Program-made: the position numbers and the translations under genes
The notes under the pieces: generated by a model
Databases searched by the model: none
The model's input: only the letters and a program-made list of their open reading frames with translations
Told to the model about the DNA's origin: nothing
DNA from: Leptolyngbya iicbica LK
GTDB taxonomy: Bacteria; Cyanobacteriota; Cyanobacteriia; Phormidesmidales; Phormidesmidaceae
NCBI RefSeq assembly: GCF_004212215.1
Contig: NZ_QVFV01000002.1
Location: forward strand, 1,482,039-1,546,038
Reading direction: 5' to 3'
DNA length: 64,000 bases
In this document: piece after piece, positions 15,700 to 24,721 of the stretch
How the letters are laid out: the number at the start of each line of letters is the position of its first letter
How positions within the stretch are numbered: position 1 is the first letter of the stretch

Positions 15700-16302
15700 A
15701 TGAATCGACGCTCACTGGGATGGATTGGCGTTGCCGCGATCGCGCTCATCGCGGCCCTCATGTTTGGCACGGGCCAGGTTTGGCTAAGACCAGCCCTGTC
15801 GATCGAGCCCCCTCTCCTGGCTCAAACCACGCCCGAAGAGACGGTCAGCGCTGATGGGGCGGCCCCGGCCCTCAGTGGCACCTATGAAGATCCGCAAGGC
15901 AACTTTCAAATTGGCCTGTTAGAAGGCGTGACCACCACAACGGCTGGCGGTTCCCCGCTATTCACCTTACCCGATGGCAGTCTGTCTTACAGCGTGGTGC
16001 AGTTGCCGTTGGAGAGTGAAGCCCCACTGCCAGAAGTGACGCTGGTAGCTCTCGCCAATCAGGCGTTGAATAATGGCGAAGGCTTTCAGACCCAAACGTT
16101 TACCGCCGTGCCCCGGGGCTTGCAGATTGAATGGACCGGACGCTTGAGTCAGCGCGGTGCACCGCAACCAGTGTCGGGCAGCATTCTGGCCAATCAGCAA
16201 GGGGCCACTGTGTATTTGCTGGTGGTAGCAGCTTTGGAAGACGCGACGGCGCAAGTGCCGCAGACATTGGTCACGCTCGCTGACAGCCTGGAATTTCTGT
16301 AA
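15700..16302 (+). CDS. Secreted hypothetical protein
   Basis: 200 residues. An N-terminal hydrophobic segment (about residues 7-25) acts as a signal or anchor, followed by an Ala/Pro/Glu-rich linker and a beta-rich domain (residues 60-200) with no cysteine pair or catalytic motif. The domain start (YEDPQGNFQIGLLEGV) resembles small cyanobacterial exported proteins that read GxYxDPxGRFxIxLP. Function unknown. Confidence 0.68.
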   Translation: MNRRSLGWIGVAAIALIAALMFGTGQVWLRPALSIEPPLLAQTTPEETVSADGAAPALSGTYEDPQGNFQIGLLEGVTTTTAGGSPLFTLPDGSLSYSVVQLPLESEAPLPEVTLVALANQALNNGEGFQTQTFTAVPRGLQIEWTGRLSQRGAPQPVSGSILANQQGATVYLLVVAALEDATAQVPQTLVTLADSLEFL

Positions 16303-16377
16303 CCCAGTTTGCGCTAAGATCCTCTCCTACGGGCTTTGCCAGTAACTGACGAATGACCAGGGTTTGAGGGCTTATCT

Positions 16378-16989
16378 GTGGTCAACACTAACGCTGAAGT
16401 AACTCGCCTCAAGGATTTGATGCCCGCCTCGGGGCGCATGAAAACGCGCATCATTATTGACGATCGCCAATCCACTGTGGTGGAGACTCCGTTTCCCCGT
16501 CCCTGGCACAAAAGCCATCCCCTCATTATTAACTGGCGTCTCTGGCAAGAACTCTCGGTTTCTCAACGAGACATGCTCTTTTTACACAACGTCTCTTGGC
16601 TCACCGCTGTGCGCCTGATCAAACCGGAGTTGTATCAGGGCATTGCCGCTGTCGGTCTGCTAGGCACGGTATTTGAAGCGTTTCAGGCCGATGCGGTCGG
16701 TATTTTGGCAGCGGGCGGCTTGACCGCGATCGCCGCAGGTCAGGTTTGGCGCACCAACACGGGCAATCAAGCGAAATTGGATGCGGACGACGCGGCCATT
16801 CGGGTGGCCCAACGGCGCGGCTATTCTGAGCGGGATGCAGTGCGGCATCTGCTAGAAGCCATCGAAGCGGTGCCGCTGGTTGAAGGGCGAGGCGGCCTGA
16901 ACTATACCGAACTGCTCCGGGCGCAACAACTCAAGTCTCGCTTGGGCACGGTCAATGCCCCCCCACCGGAGCGGATTCGGACTCAATAG
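16378..16989 (+). CDS. DUF3318 domain protein, cyanobacterial
   Basis: 203 residues starting at GTG. Features of the cyanobacterial DUF3318 family: EVTRLKDLMPASGRMKTRI near the start, then WHKSHPLIINWRLWQELSVSQRDMLFLHNVSWLTAVRLIKPELYQG, with two hydrophobic segments (about 85-103 and 108-122). Probably a thylakoid or plasma membrane-associated protein of unknown role. Closely spaced before the S41 peptidase gene (48 bp). Confidence 0.85.
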   Translation: MVNTNAEVTRLKDLMPASGRMKTRIIIDDRQSTVVETPFPRPWHKSHPLIINWRLWQELSVSQRDMLFLHNVSWLTAVRLIKPELYQGIAAVGLLGTVFEAFQADAVGILAAGGLTAIAAGQVWRTNTGNQAKLDADDAAIRVAQRRGYSERDAVRHLLEAIEAVPLVEGRGGLNYTELLRAQQLKSRLGTVNAPPPERIRTQ

Positions 16990-17037
16990 CGCCACCCCAA
17001 ATACGGGTTGAGCGTGGCGTGATGAACGAGATAACTT

Positions 17038-18111
17038 ATGACTGCTGATTTTTCTGACGGGGCGGATTTTCGGTTGGACGACGGACAGCGCGCCGCCGTT
17101 TTAGATGCCGTTGTGGAGACACTCAATAACTATGTGTTTCCAGACGTTGCCGCTACCCTCCAGGCTGACATTCAGCAACGTCGTCAAGATGGGGGCTACG
17201 CCGAGGTCACGGGTGGCGAGCAGTGCGCCGACATCCTGACGCTACAACTGCAAGAGCTGTCGGGCGATCGCCAACTCAAAGTGCATTTCAGTCCTCAACC
17301 GTTGCCCCATATCGACCCCGAGGCCAAACCCTCGGCGGCGGAACTAGCCGTCGAGCAACACCAAAGCAGTTTGCGCAATTTTGACATTAACCGAGTCGAG
17401 CGCCTGCGCGGCAACGTGGGCTATTTAGAGCTTTATGGCTTTGAACCACCGGAATTTGCGGGGGCGGCGATCGCGGCGGCGATGACCTTCATCACCCACA
17501 CCGAAGCCCTGATCATCGACATTCGCCATAATCGCGGCGGTTCGCCCGCCATGGTTTCCCTACTCTGTAGCTATCTGTTACCGGCCTACCCGGCCATCCA
17601 CTTGAACGACCTGTATTGGCGACCTGACGACTCGACACGCCAGTGGTGGACGCTGCCGCACCTCGACGCGCCCCGCTATCTAGACAAGCCTGTGTATCTG
17701 TTGACGAGCCAAGAAACCTTTTCCGCCGCTGAAGAATTTGCTTACAACTTGCAGGCGCTCAAGCGGGTGACGGTGGTAGGTGAACATACGGTTGGCGGTG
17801 CCCATCCCGGTCGGGGCTACCGCCTCCACGACCATTTTTGGATGTTTGTGCCGGTGGGGCGATCGCTCAATCCCACGACGGGCGATAACTGGGGACAAAC
17901 GGGCATTGTGCCGGATGTGAAGGTGCCGTCAGAGGTAACCTTGCTCACCGCCCACCTCATCGCCTTGAACACACTCATGGAAACGGCCCCGACGGGCGCA
18001 GGCTTTCGCGAACTGCAGCGCACGATGTTGACCGTTGAGCGCGAACTCAACACCCGCCGCGCCGACCTCATCAGTCAACTCAAGCAGCCCCGCGCCGAGA
18101 GTACGCCTTAG
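17038..18111 (+). CDS. S41 family peptidase (IRBP/tail-specific type), cytoplasmic or unexported
   Basis: 357 residues. The N-terminal helical bundle (LDDGQRAAVLDAVVETLNNYVFPDVAATL) is the S41 N-terminal domain, followed by the protease core: GYLELYGF, LIIDIRHNRGGSPAMV, and the catalytic region LLTSQETFSAAEEFAYNLQ (Ser) with VVGEHTVGGAHPG. There is no signal peptide and no PDZ domain, unlike CtpA. This form is common in bacteria and its substrates are not defined. Confidence 0.88.
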   Translation: MTADFSDGADFRLDDGQRAAVLDAVVETLNNYVFPDVAATLQADIQQRRQDGGYAEVTGGEQCADILTLQLQELSGDRQLKVHFSPQPLPHIDPEAKPSAAELAVEQHQSSLRNFDINRVERLRGNVGYLELYGFEPPEFAGAAIAAAMTFITHTEALIIDIRHNRGGSPAMVSLLCSYLLPAYPAIHLNDLYWRPDDSTRQWWTLPHLDAPRYLDKPVYLLTSQETFSAAEEFAYNLQALKRVTVVGEHTVGGAHPGRGYRLHDHFWMFVPVGRSLNPTTGDNWGQTGIVPDVKVPSEVTLLTAHLIALNTLMETAPTGAGFRELQRTMLTVERELNTRRADLISQLKQPRAESTP

Positions 18112-18129
18112 AAATCAGACTTGAATCCG

Positions 18130-18180
18130 TTGGAATAGCCGTCTCGGCTGTTCCCAGGCAGGCAAGATGCCTGCCCTAAA
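18130..18180. repeat. REP-like hairpins after the S41 gene
   Basis: Two small hairpins side by side: AGCCGTCTCGGCT, and GGCAGGCAAGATGCCTGCC. The AGCCGTCTCGG block recurs at about 25650, and GGCAAGCTCCTTGCC there mirrors the second hairpin, so this is a two-hairpin repeat family. Confidence 0.7.
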
Positions 18181-18276
18181 CAATTTGGGGGTGATTGACT
18201 CCCCACTCTTAAAAGCGTTATTCCTTAAAAGCGTTCAGCAACCACTTGCTGGGCTGTGACGGTGAATCGATCAAGG

Positions 18277-18573
18277 TTATTTACCGCCGTAGTAAAAGGC
18301 GATTTCCTTGTCCTTTAGCGGCGTGAATTCAGCGTCGAGCAGCATTTGGTTCAAGTCCGCTTGGGAAAAGTGCTTGGCGCCGATGCGCACGATGCGCGAT
18401 CGCATAGAATTTTGCACTCCGCTGCGCTGGCGGTCGGCTTCTTTTGCCATCACGGTTTGATACAGCGAGAGTTTGTTCGCCGGAATCGGGCTGCCATCAA
18501 GATCAATGCCCTGGGCGATCGCGGCATCCACCGCTTCGGCTCCGGTCATGGCTGGGGAAGAATCGGTCATCAT
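18277..18573 (-). CDS. Small conserved hypothetical protein
   Basis: 98 residues, mostly helical, with GAEAVDAAIAQGIDLDGSPIP, a central basic segment (MRSRIVRIGAKHFSQADLNQML) and the C-terminal end YYGGK. Composition matches the host genome. No enzyme motif or membrane segment. The basic helix could bind nucleic acid, which is only a guess. Confidence 0.65.
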   Translation of the reverse strand: MMTDSSPAMTGAEAVDAAIAQGIDLDGSPIPANKLSLYQTVMAKEADRQRSGVQNSMRSRIVRIGAKHFSQADLNQMLLDAEFTPLKDKEIAFYYGGK

Positions 18574-18741
18574 AGTGGGCTCTAGAGAAGCCTAAGAAAC
18601 AATGGCATCCAGTTTAGACCTCCATGAACAGGGGATCAATCGGCTGAATTCTGATTCTTCAGTACAGTTAACCGCTCAACTATTTCCGGTCAATGGGCCT
18701 CAGCATCGAGACCACGCCAGGCCCATTGACCCAGCATCCCG

Positions 18742-19110
18742 TTAGCTGTTCCAGCCTTCGATCGCCGCTACCACCACATTCACATAAGGAATGTCCAAAA
18801 ATTCCTCAATCGCAGTCTTTCCACCAGCTACAAATGCGTTGATCAACCTTTCTTGAAGAGGCTTAGAAGTTTCTCTAGTCAGTTTTGCCACTTCTTGGGA
18901 CTGACTGATATCTGGCTTTTCAGTTCTTAAGGTAAATAAAATATTTTGAACCTCCTGCAAATCTGATTTCAGCTGTTGTCTTTCATTGAACTCTGAACTT
19001 CCTCCTCCAACGACCGATTTTGGAGAGCCCTGTATATTTCCTCCGGCACTAATATTATTACCTATAGCATTGCCACCAATACTGATCGAGTTGTTGGGCT
19101 GATAAATCAT
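18742..19110 (-). CDS. Small protein with glycine/asparagine repeat N-terminus, unknown
   Basis: 122 residues. The first 35 residues are a low-complexity SIGGNAIGNNISAGGNIQGS run like the first turns of a beta-helix. Then comes a coiled-coil-like segment (ERQQLKSDLQEVQNILFTLRTE) and a helical end with FLDIPYVNVVVAAIEGW. Such short proteins are common in cyanobacteria beside STAND or effector genes, but no family is certain. AT-rich relative to the window. It pairs with the membrane protein just upstream on the same strand. Confidence 0.68.
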   Translation of the reverse strand: MIYQPNNSISIGGNAIGNNISAGGNIQGSPKSVVGGGSSEFNERQQLKSDLQEVQNILFTLRTEKPDISQSQEVAKLTRETSKPLQERLINAFVAGGKTAIEEFLDIPYVNVVVAAIEGWNS

Positions 19111-19207
19111 GAGAACTCCTTTTCTAGTTCACCAAAAGTCATGTTGATTTATCCTGTGACTCATTCTTATCTGACAGGGCGTGCAAAACGCCAATATCAA
19201 ACTATGG

Positions 19208-19753
19208 TTAGCGATTCAAATCGTACGGCCATTTACTCAAACCTGTTCGAAAGTCATTACTGACAGCATCTCCATAAATTTTTATGGAATTATCAGAGAA
19301 GTCAACCACTCTACTCATGAAATATGGATCTTCAATGGCTTCCTTGAGAAGCAAAACTACACTCTCCAAAAAATCGGGCTTGCAGCTTTTGAAGAAACGC
19401 CGTGAGCCGGAGTTAAAGTCAAGAATGAGAAGATAAAAATAGTCAACTTTTTCAAGCTTGCTGACAAAGTAAAAATAAACTCCCACAATCAAAATCAGTA
19501 CCCCATACAAGTTAACTCTAGGATCTTCTGAACTGGCAATAACAAAGGCTGACAAGAAGATCCACATCCAGAGGACATATAAAGGCATTGACTTATCTTC
19601 TGCCCTCTTCCATTTTTTGACTGTGGCGTAGGAAATATTACTAATTTGATAAACTGTATCCCTGAACACTACAGCATTTTTGTGGACAATAATCTCATTA
19701 GTTTTTCCAAGGTTTAGGTTAACTTCTTCCTCTGAGAAAATTTCCATTTTCAA
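19208..19753 (-). CDS. DUF6232-like membrane protein, unknown
   Basis: 181 residues. A beta-rich N-terminus (IIVHKNAVVFRDTVYQISNISYATVKKW) of the type seen in DUF6232, then two hydrophobic segments (LYVLWMWIFLSAFVIAS and YGVLILIVGVYFYFVS), then a cytoplasmic domain (FYLLILDFNSGSRRFFKS). AT-rich. It is transcribed toward the 122-residue gene 97 bp downstream, forming a two-gene unit. The DUF number is recalled from pattern and should be checked. Confidence 0.7.
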   Translation of the reverse strand: MKMEIFSEEEVNLNLGKTNEIIVHKNAVVFRDTVYQISNISYATVKKWKRAEDKSMPLYVLWMWIFLSAFVIASSEDPRVNLYGVLILIVGVYFYFVSKLEKVDYFYLLILDFNSGSRRFFKSCKPDFLESVVLLLKEAIEDPYFMSRVVDFSDNSIKIYGDAVSNDFRTGLSKWPYDLNR

Positions 19754-19959
19754 GAATCACCTAGTAGACACTCTTTGAAGATATCAAAATTAATTGGTCA
19801 AGAGAATCGGGTTTTTCTCAGATTTGTTCAGTCTTATGTTCAGTTTTCTGCAGGACATGGAAAAGCCGCTGGCTGTTGATTAATGTGTGCAGGCAGCGAT
19901 CGCTATTCATTGCCGACTAAAATCTGAGGCATGGAATTGCGGCGGCTAAGCGAGTTGAC

Positions 19960-21282
19960 ATGACCCCAACGCTGAAACTGTATGGACTGCTGGCGATCTC
20001 AGGGGGTATCGCCACTGCCCTGGATGCGCTGGGGTCAACTGAAGCCGTCATTACCTTTCCGTTAGAGGCGATGCTATTTATTAACGGCATCATCTTGTTG
20101 CTGATGGTGGTGGATTGGGCACAAGTGAATGGCCCCCAGCGGGCGATCGCCCAGCGCGAAAAACTGCCCCGCCTTTCCATTGGTCGCGACAATCCCGTGA
20201 CGCTCAAAGTCTCGGCCCCCAAAGCCGCCGCCAAACTGCAAATTTTTGATCGCTACCCCACCGACTTTGACGAAATTCCGATGCCGCTCACGGTGGAGTT
20301 ACCGGCTAAAACCGCGACGCAAATTACCTATCAAGTCTTGCCTCGACACCGGGGCGAATATGCCTGGGGCGACCTGCAGATCCGTCAATTGGGGCCGTGG
20401 GGTTTGGCCTGGCGCAGTTGGACGATTTCTGCAGCGCAAACCGTTGCCGTCTATCCCGATTTGGTGGGGCTGCGATCGCTCTCCGTCAAACTGGCCATTC
20501 AGTCCACCGGCAGCATGCGCCAGCGTAAGCGGGTCGGCATCGGCACCGAATTTGCGGAACTGCGCGAATACGCCGTGGGCGATGACCCCCGCTTCATTGA
20601 CTGGAAAGCCACCGCTCGCCGTAGTGCTCCGCTCATCCGGGTTTTAGAACCGGAACGCGAACAGTCCCTGATTGTGCTGCTCGATCGCGGTCGCCTGATG
20701 ACCGCCAACGTCAAAGGGCTTTCCCGCTTTGACTGGGGCCTGAATGCCACCCTTTCCCTTGCCCTGGCTGGACTGCACCGGGGCGATCGCGTCGGCGTCG
20801 GCGTCTTTGATCGCGAAATGCACACCTGGATTCCGGCCACCGGGGGCCGCCAGCACTTGCAGCACCTGATCGAAAAACTCACCCCCATTCAGCCCGCCAT
20901 TCTCGAATCTGATTATTTGGGCGCAGTGACCCAAGTGGCGACCCAGCAACACCGTCGTGCCCTCGTCGTGGTTATCACCGACTTGGTGGATCAAACCGCC
21001 TCCGCCGAACTGCTGACGGCCCTGACCCGACTCAAATCGCGCCACCTGCCGTTTTGTGTCACCCTACGCGATCCGCAGGTCGATACCCAGGCTCACGAAT
21101 TTACCGATGAGGTCAGTGCGGCTTATCGCCGCGCCGTCGCCCTCGATTTGTTAGAACAGCGCCAGGCCGCCTTTGCCCAACTCAAGCAATCGGGCGTGTT
21201 GGTGCTCGATGCCCCCGCCGACCAAATTACCGACCCGCTCGTGGAAGATTATCTCCGCATCAAAGCCCGCAACCGCTTATAA
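19960..21282 (+). CDS. DUF58 domain protein (MoxR/VWA-associated)
   Basis: 440 residues. Two N-terminal membrane segments (about 5-20 and 36-52), a beta-sandwich with LSIGRDNPVTLKVS, then the DUF58 signature RVGIGTEFAELREYAVGDDPRFIDWKATARRSAPLIRVLEPEREQSLIVLLD, a von Willebrand-like fold. DUF58 proteins usually accompany a MoxR AAA ATPase; none is next to it here. Likely in the cell envelope, as a chaperone or assembly factor by family context. Confidence 0.9.
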   Translation: MTPTLKLYGLLAISGGIATALDALGSTEAVITFPLEAMLFINGIILLLMVVDWAQVNGPQRAIAQREKLPRLSIGRDNPVTLKVSAPKAAAKLQIFDRYPTDFDEIPMPLTVELPAKTATQITYQVLPRHRGEYAWGDLQIRQLGPWGLAWRSWTISAAQTVAVYPDLVGLRSLSVKLAIQSTGSMRQRKRVGIGTEFAELREYAVGDDPRFIDWKATARRSAPLIRVLEPEREQSLIVLLDRGRLMTANVKGLSRFDWGLNATLSLALAGLHRGDRVGVGVFDREMHTWIPATGGRQHLQHLIEKLTPIQPAILESDYLGAVTQVATQQHRRALVVVITDLVDQTASAELLTALTRLKSRHLPFCVTLRDPQVDTQAHEFTDEVSAAYRRAVALDLLEQRQAAFAQLKQSGVLVLDAPADQITDPLVEDYLRIKARNRL

Positions 21283-21474
21283 ATAGTTACTCGGAGAAGA
21301 GCGGGCACTATCAGATGCACAGGTTTGACCATCATTCTCGGCCCTATCACGGGCACAAATTTTGCGGTGTCGCGACTGTGGGGCACAACTTTGAGAAGTG
21401 TGCAAAACTACAGGCAATCCCGTTGCGATAACGGAAAATTGCCCCTTAACTTCACCCTCGATCTCAGCACCATC

Positions 21475-22839
21475 ATGACTGCCATGGCTCCCAAGAATGT
21501 GGATTGGAATCGCTTTGTTGACACCTTGAGCGGCGTGGAAGTAATTCGCGATCGCCCCCAGGTTGAGAAACTTTCCAAGGACTATTACTATTTCAGCCCC
21601 ATTTTGCAGACCCAATTAGCCGATAAAACGGCGGATCTGGTGGTGCGGCCAAAGTCCGAGGCGGAGGTCTTAGCCGTCGCCAAAGCCTGCGTCGCGGAGC
21701 GCATCCCCCTGACCGTGCGCGGCGCGGGCACGGGGAATTATGGTCAGTGCATTCCGTTAGCGGGCGGCGTCATTCTCGACCTGAGTCGCCTGAATGCGGT
21801 GAAGTGGGTGAAGCCAGGGATGGCCTGCGTGGAAGCAGGGGCCAAGCTGGCCGCGATTGACAAGGTGACGCAGCCCCAGGGCTGGGAAATTCGCATGTAT
21901 CCCTCGACCTATCGCACCGCCACCATTGGGGGCTTTATCGGCGGCGGCAGCGGCGGCATTGGCTCCATCATGTATGGGCAACTGCGCGATCGCGGCAACC
22001 TGAATGCCGTGCGCGTGGTCACGTTGGAAGACGAGCCTCGGGTGCTGGAACTGCGCGGCGACGATGTGCAGCAGGTCAACCACGCCTATGGCACCAACGG
22101 CATCATCACCGAATTAGAAATTCCCCTGGGGCCGGTCTACCCCTGGGCCGAAGTCATTGTCACGTTCGACAATTTCATGACGGCGGCGCGGTTTGGGCAA
22201 GCGTTGGGCGACACCGATGGCCTCATCAAAAAGCTGATTAGCGTTCATGCCGCTCCGATTCCCAGCTATTTTGCCGGGTTGAAAGCCTATTTACCCGAGG
22301 GGTGCCATGCAGCGCTATTGATGGTGGCTGAGCCGTCGATGGAACTGTTTCAGGAATTGGTGAAGGAATTTGGCGGCACCGTCACATATCACAAGCCAGC
22401 GGAAGAAACGGGCAAAAAGACCCTGCTGGCCGAATTTACCTGGAACCATACCACCCTGCACGCCCGCAATGTTGACCCGTCTTTGACCTACTTGCAAACC
22501 CTGTTTCCCTATGACCCGGAGTTAAAACTAGTGCAGCACATGCACGAGCACTTTGGCGATGAAGTGATGATGCATCTGGAATTTTTCCGGGTGGGGGGCG
22601 CGGTGATTCCGGCGGCGCTGCAACTGGTGCGCTTTTCCACGCCAGAGCGCTTGCAGGCAATTATTGATTACCACGAGGCTAACGGCGCTTTGATCGCGAA
22701 TCCTCACACTTACCTGCTGGAAGATGGTGGCATGAAGACGATCAATCCGGTGCAGGTGGATTTCAAAGCTCAGGTCGACCCCTATGGGTTGTTGAATCCG
22801 GGCAAGATGCGCGGGTGGCTAGAGCGAATGGCTGGGTAG
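21475..22839 (+). CDS. FAD-binding oxidoreductase (FAD_binding_4, GlcD-like)
   Basis: 454 residues from the ATG at 21475. The PP-loop FAD domain is visible as VVRPKSEAEVLAVAKACV, IPLTVRGAGTGNYGQCIPLAGGVILDLSRLN and TVGGFIGGG-like TIGGFIGGGSGGIGSIMYG. The C-terminal end (DPYGLLNPGKM) is the usual FAD-oxidase closing motif. Substrate unknown; glycolate- or lactate-type dehydrogenases are the nearest named group. Starting further upstream adds residues unlike the family. A G-rich 8-bp array follows the stop. Confidence 0.88.
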   Translation: MTAMAPKNVDWNRFVDTLSGVEVIRDRPQVEKLSKDYYYFSPILQTQLADKTADLVVRPKSEAEVLAVAKACVAERIPLTVRGAGTGNYGQCIPLAGGVILDLSRLNAVKWVKPGMACVEAGAKLAAIDKVTQPQGWEIRMYPSTYRTATIGGFIGGGSGGIGSIMYGQLRDRGNLNAVRVVTLEDEPRVLELRGDDVQQVNHAYGTNGIITELEIPLGPVYPWAEVIVTFDNFMTAARFGQALGDTDGLIKKLISVHAAPIPSYFAGLKAYLPEGCHAALLMVAEPSMELFQELVKEFGGTVTYHKPAEETGKKTLLAEFTWNHTTLHARNVDPSLTYLQTLFPYDPELKLVQHMHEHFGDEVMMHLEFFRVGGAVIPAALQLVRFSTPERLQAIIDYHEANGALIANPHTYLLEDGGMKTINPVQVDFKAQVDPYGLLNPGKMRGWLERMAG

Positions 22840-22950
22840 TGGTGTGGCAGGGTAGTTGGGTAGCTGGGTAGCCGGGTGGCTGGGTGGCAGGGTGGCAGGG
22901 TAGTTGGGTGGGTGAGATGAAGGTGGAGAGGGTGAAGTGGGTGATAGTGT
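22840..22950. repeat. G-rich 8-bp tandem array
   Basis: Eight or more units such as GGGTAGTT, GGGTAGCT, GGGTAGCC, GGGTGGCT and GGGTGGCA, directly after the oxidoreductase stop codon, drifting into 9-bp GGTGAAGTG-type units. No C-rich partner follows, in contrast to the arrays in the nif region. Confidence 0.85.
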
Positions 22951-23043
22951 TACGGTCTGTGGACGATCGACCTGACAACTCTCCCCAATTCGCATACACT
23001 CAGAAGCGACAGGATAGTACAAATCAACTATCAGACTAGGCCC

Positions 23044-23460
23044 ATGTCGCAACGGACCGCGCAGTCAATGGATGACCAACACCTCAATTTGCGGTTGGGA
23101 TTGGGAATCGGGGTCGCGATCGCCACTCTGCTCGTGATTTGGCTGATCAAACTCTTGCTGCCGTGGTTGTTGCTGGTGGCGGGACTGGCGGCGGTGGGGG
23201 TTGGCTGGCAGCGCCATCGACAGTTTCAGCGGCGACTGTATCGATGCTTTTACCGCTGTTTAGAACACAATGGAGGCAAAGTGAGCGTGCTGGATTTTGC
23301 GATCGCTGCTCACATCACTGGGCCTCAAGCCCGTGCTTTCTTGGATGCTCGCGCCCGGGACTTTTTTGCCGACTTTGAGCCGACAGACTACGGCGACGTG
23401 GTGTACACCTTTCGCATTCAGGGGCCGACTGCGATCTCCCATCCGCCCCGGTCAGGTTGA
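23044..23460 (+). CDS. Conserved cyanobacterial membrane-anchored hypothetical protein
   Basis: 138 residues. A long hydrophobic stretch (about residues 19-52) can form two membrane helices, followed by a basic hinge (QRHRQFQRRLYRCFYRCL) and a soluble part (NGGKVSVLDFAIAAHITGPQARAFLDARARDFFADFEPTDYGDVVYTF) shaped like a winged-helix fold. The winged-helix idea is inference. It ends 41 bp before the convergent protease gene. Confidence 0.7.
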   Translation: MSQRTAQSMDDQHLNLRLGLGIGVAIATLLVIWLIKLLLPWLLLVAGLAAVGVGWQRHRQFQRRLYRCFYRCLEHNGGKVSVLDFAIAAHITGPQARAFLDARARDFFADFEPTDYGDVVYTFRIQGPTAISHPPRSG

Positions 23461-23501
23461 TTGGCTGGCCGATGCAGTCCGGGTTTTTCTCGACCCTTGC
23501 C

Positions 23502-24500
23502 TCATTCGGGGACGGCTCGCAACGTCATCGCTCGGTCGGCCCAGCGAGAGACGGGAATGCCCCGATTCAGCACGTCAGTTTGCTCGCCCGTGGGTAAGGC
23601 AATACTTTCTAACAGCGACACGCTACCCGTGTGCAGGCCCACGATGTAATATTCGCCATCATCAAACAAGGCGAAAATCGGGGCTCCCGATGCGCCGGGA
23701 TTGGTATCGCAGGTGTGGATGAGGCTCCCGGCAAATTCGCCGGTGGCGAGTTCGGTCACCACGCTGCAATGGGCGCTGAGGCCAGCGGTTTCGCCGGGCT
23801 CACCCAAGCCGGCAAAGGCGGCGGTGGGAAAGTCGGCGGAATAGCCCACGACACTGAGCTGCCCGGCCAGGGTGGTCAACGTATCGGCGTCGGCAAAATC
23901 CGCAAAGCGCCAGCCGAGAAAGCCGAAGTCTTCGCCCAGGGGGACATCGAGGGTGAGCAAGGCCCAGTCATCGGCGGCACTGCCCGTAAAGGGACTGTCG
24001 CCATAATCGTAGGCCACCACATTGGCGATCGCGGTCGCTTCTCCCTGCACGACGTTGGGCCGAAATACGATGGTGTGCGTCGTGGGCTGATTGGTCTCAG
24101 GGTCGAGCAAGCAATGCGCATTGGTCAGTACCAGATTTGGCCCAATCAGGGTGCCGGTGCAGGCTCCGAGCACGGTGACGCCATCGGGGGCCAACCAATC
24201 GACTCGGCCAATCGCCGACCACGGATAACTGTCGCTGAGCACGGGGGTGCGATCGTCACGATTGACGACGGCTCGCAACGGTCCATTGATGGGGCGCGGG
24301 GACGTAGCGCGGGTCACGGGAGCATAGGCCGCACCGCCAATTTCTGTCGCCGCCGAGGGCAGCGGCTCCAGGGTTACGCTGTCGAGGGATTGCGCTAACC
24401 CCGGAAAGGTGTTTGTGGGTGCGGCGATCGCCAGCATCAGGCCGCCCGCGACGCCACCCAAAATTTTGTCCTGCATCATAAATTTTTTCCAAACCGACAA
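23502..24500 (-). CDS. Secreted trypsin-like serine protease (S1/V8-like)
   Basis: 332 residues with a membrane or signal segment at residues 13-32. The chymotrypsin-fold triad is visible: TNAHC (His), the DDWALL region (Asp) and TNPGASGAPIF (Ser). It resembles V8-type glutamyl endopeptidases with a short pro-region (residues 35-90). It would act outside the cytoplasm. Divergent from the DsbA-like gene across 221 bp that must hold both promoters. Confidence 0.88.
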   Translation of the reverse strand: MSVWKKFMMQDKILGGVAGGLMLAIAAPTNTFPGLAQSLDSVTLEPLPSAATEIGGAAYAPVTRATSPRPINGPLRAVVNRDDRTPVLSDSYPWSAIGRVDWLAPDGVTVLGACTGTLIGPNLVLTNAHCLLDPETNQPTTHTIVFRPNVVQGEATAIANVVAYDYGDSPFTGSAADDWALLTLDVPLGEDFGFLGWRFADFADADTLTTLAGQLSVVGYSADFPTAAFAGLGEPGETAGLSAHCSVVTELATGEFAGSLIHTCDTNPGASGAPIFALFDDGEYYIVGLHTGSVSLLESIALPTGEQTDVLNRGIPVSRWADRAMTLRAVPE

Positions 24501-24721
24501 CTGAGAAGCGTGCCGCCCTGTGTCTGTCTACTGCATTCAAGATGCCCCATTTGGGGACGAGACCGTCAATCAACGATCTGGCTAGGGTCAACCATCGGCG
24601 TTGTCGCCTGACGGTGCTGTCAGTGCTGCGGCGATCGCGCTACAGTATTGACGCTTTGCCAACCGCAACGGTGTTGTCACCGCTGCGATCGCCCCCTTAA
24701 CGATCCCGTATCCGCACGATT

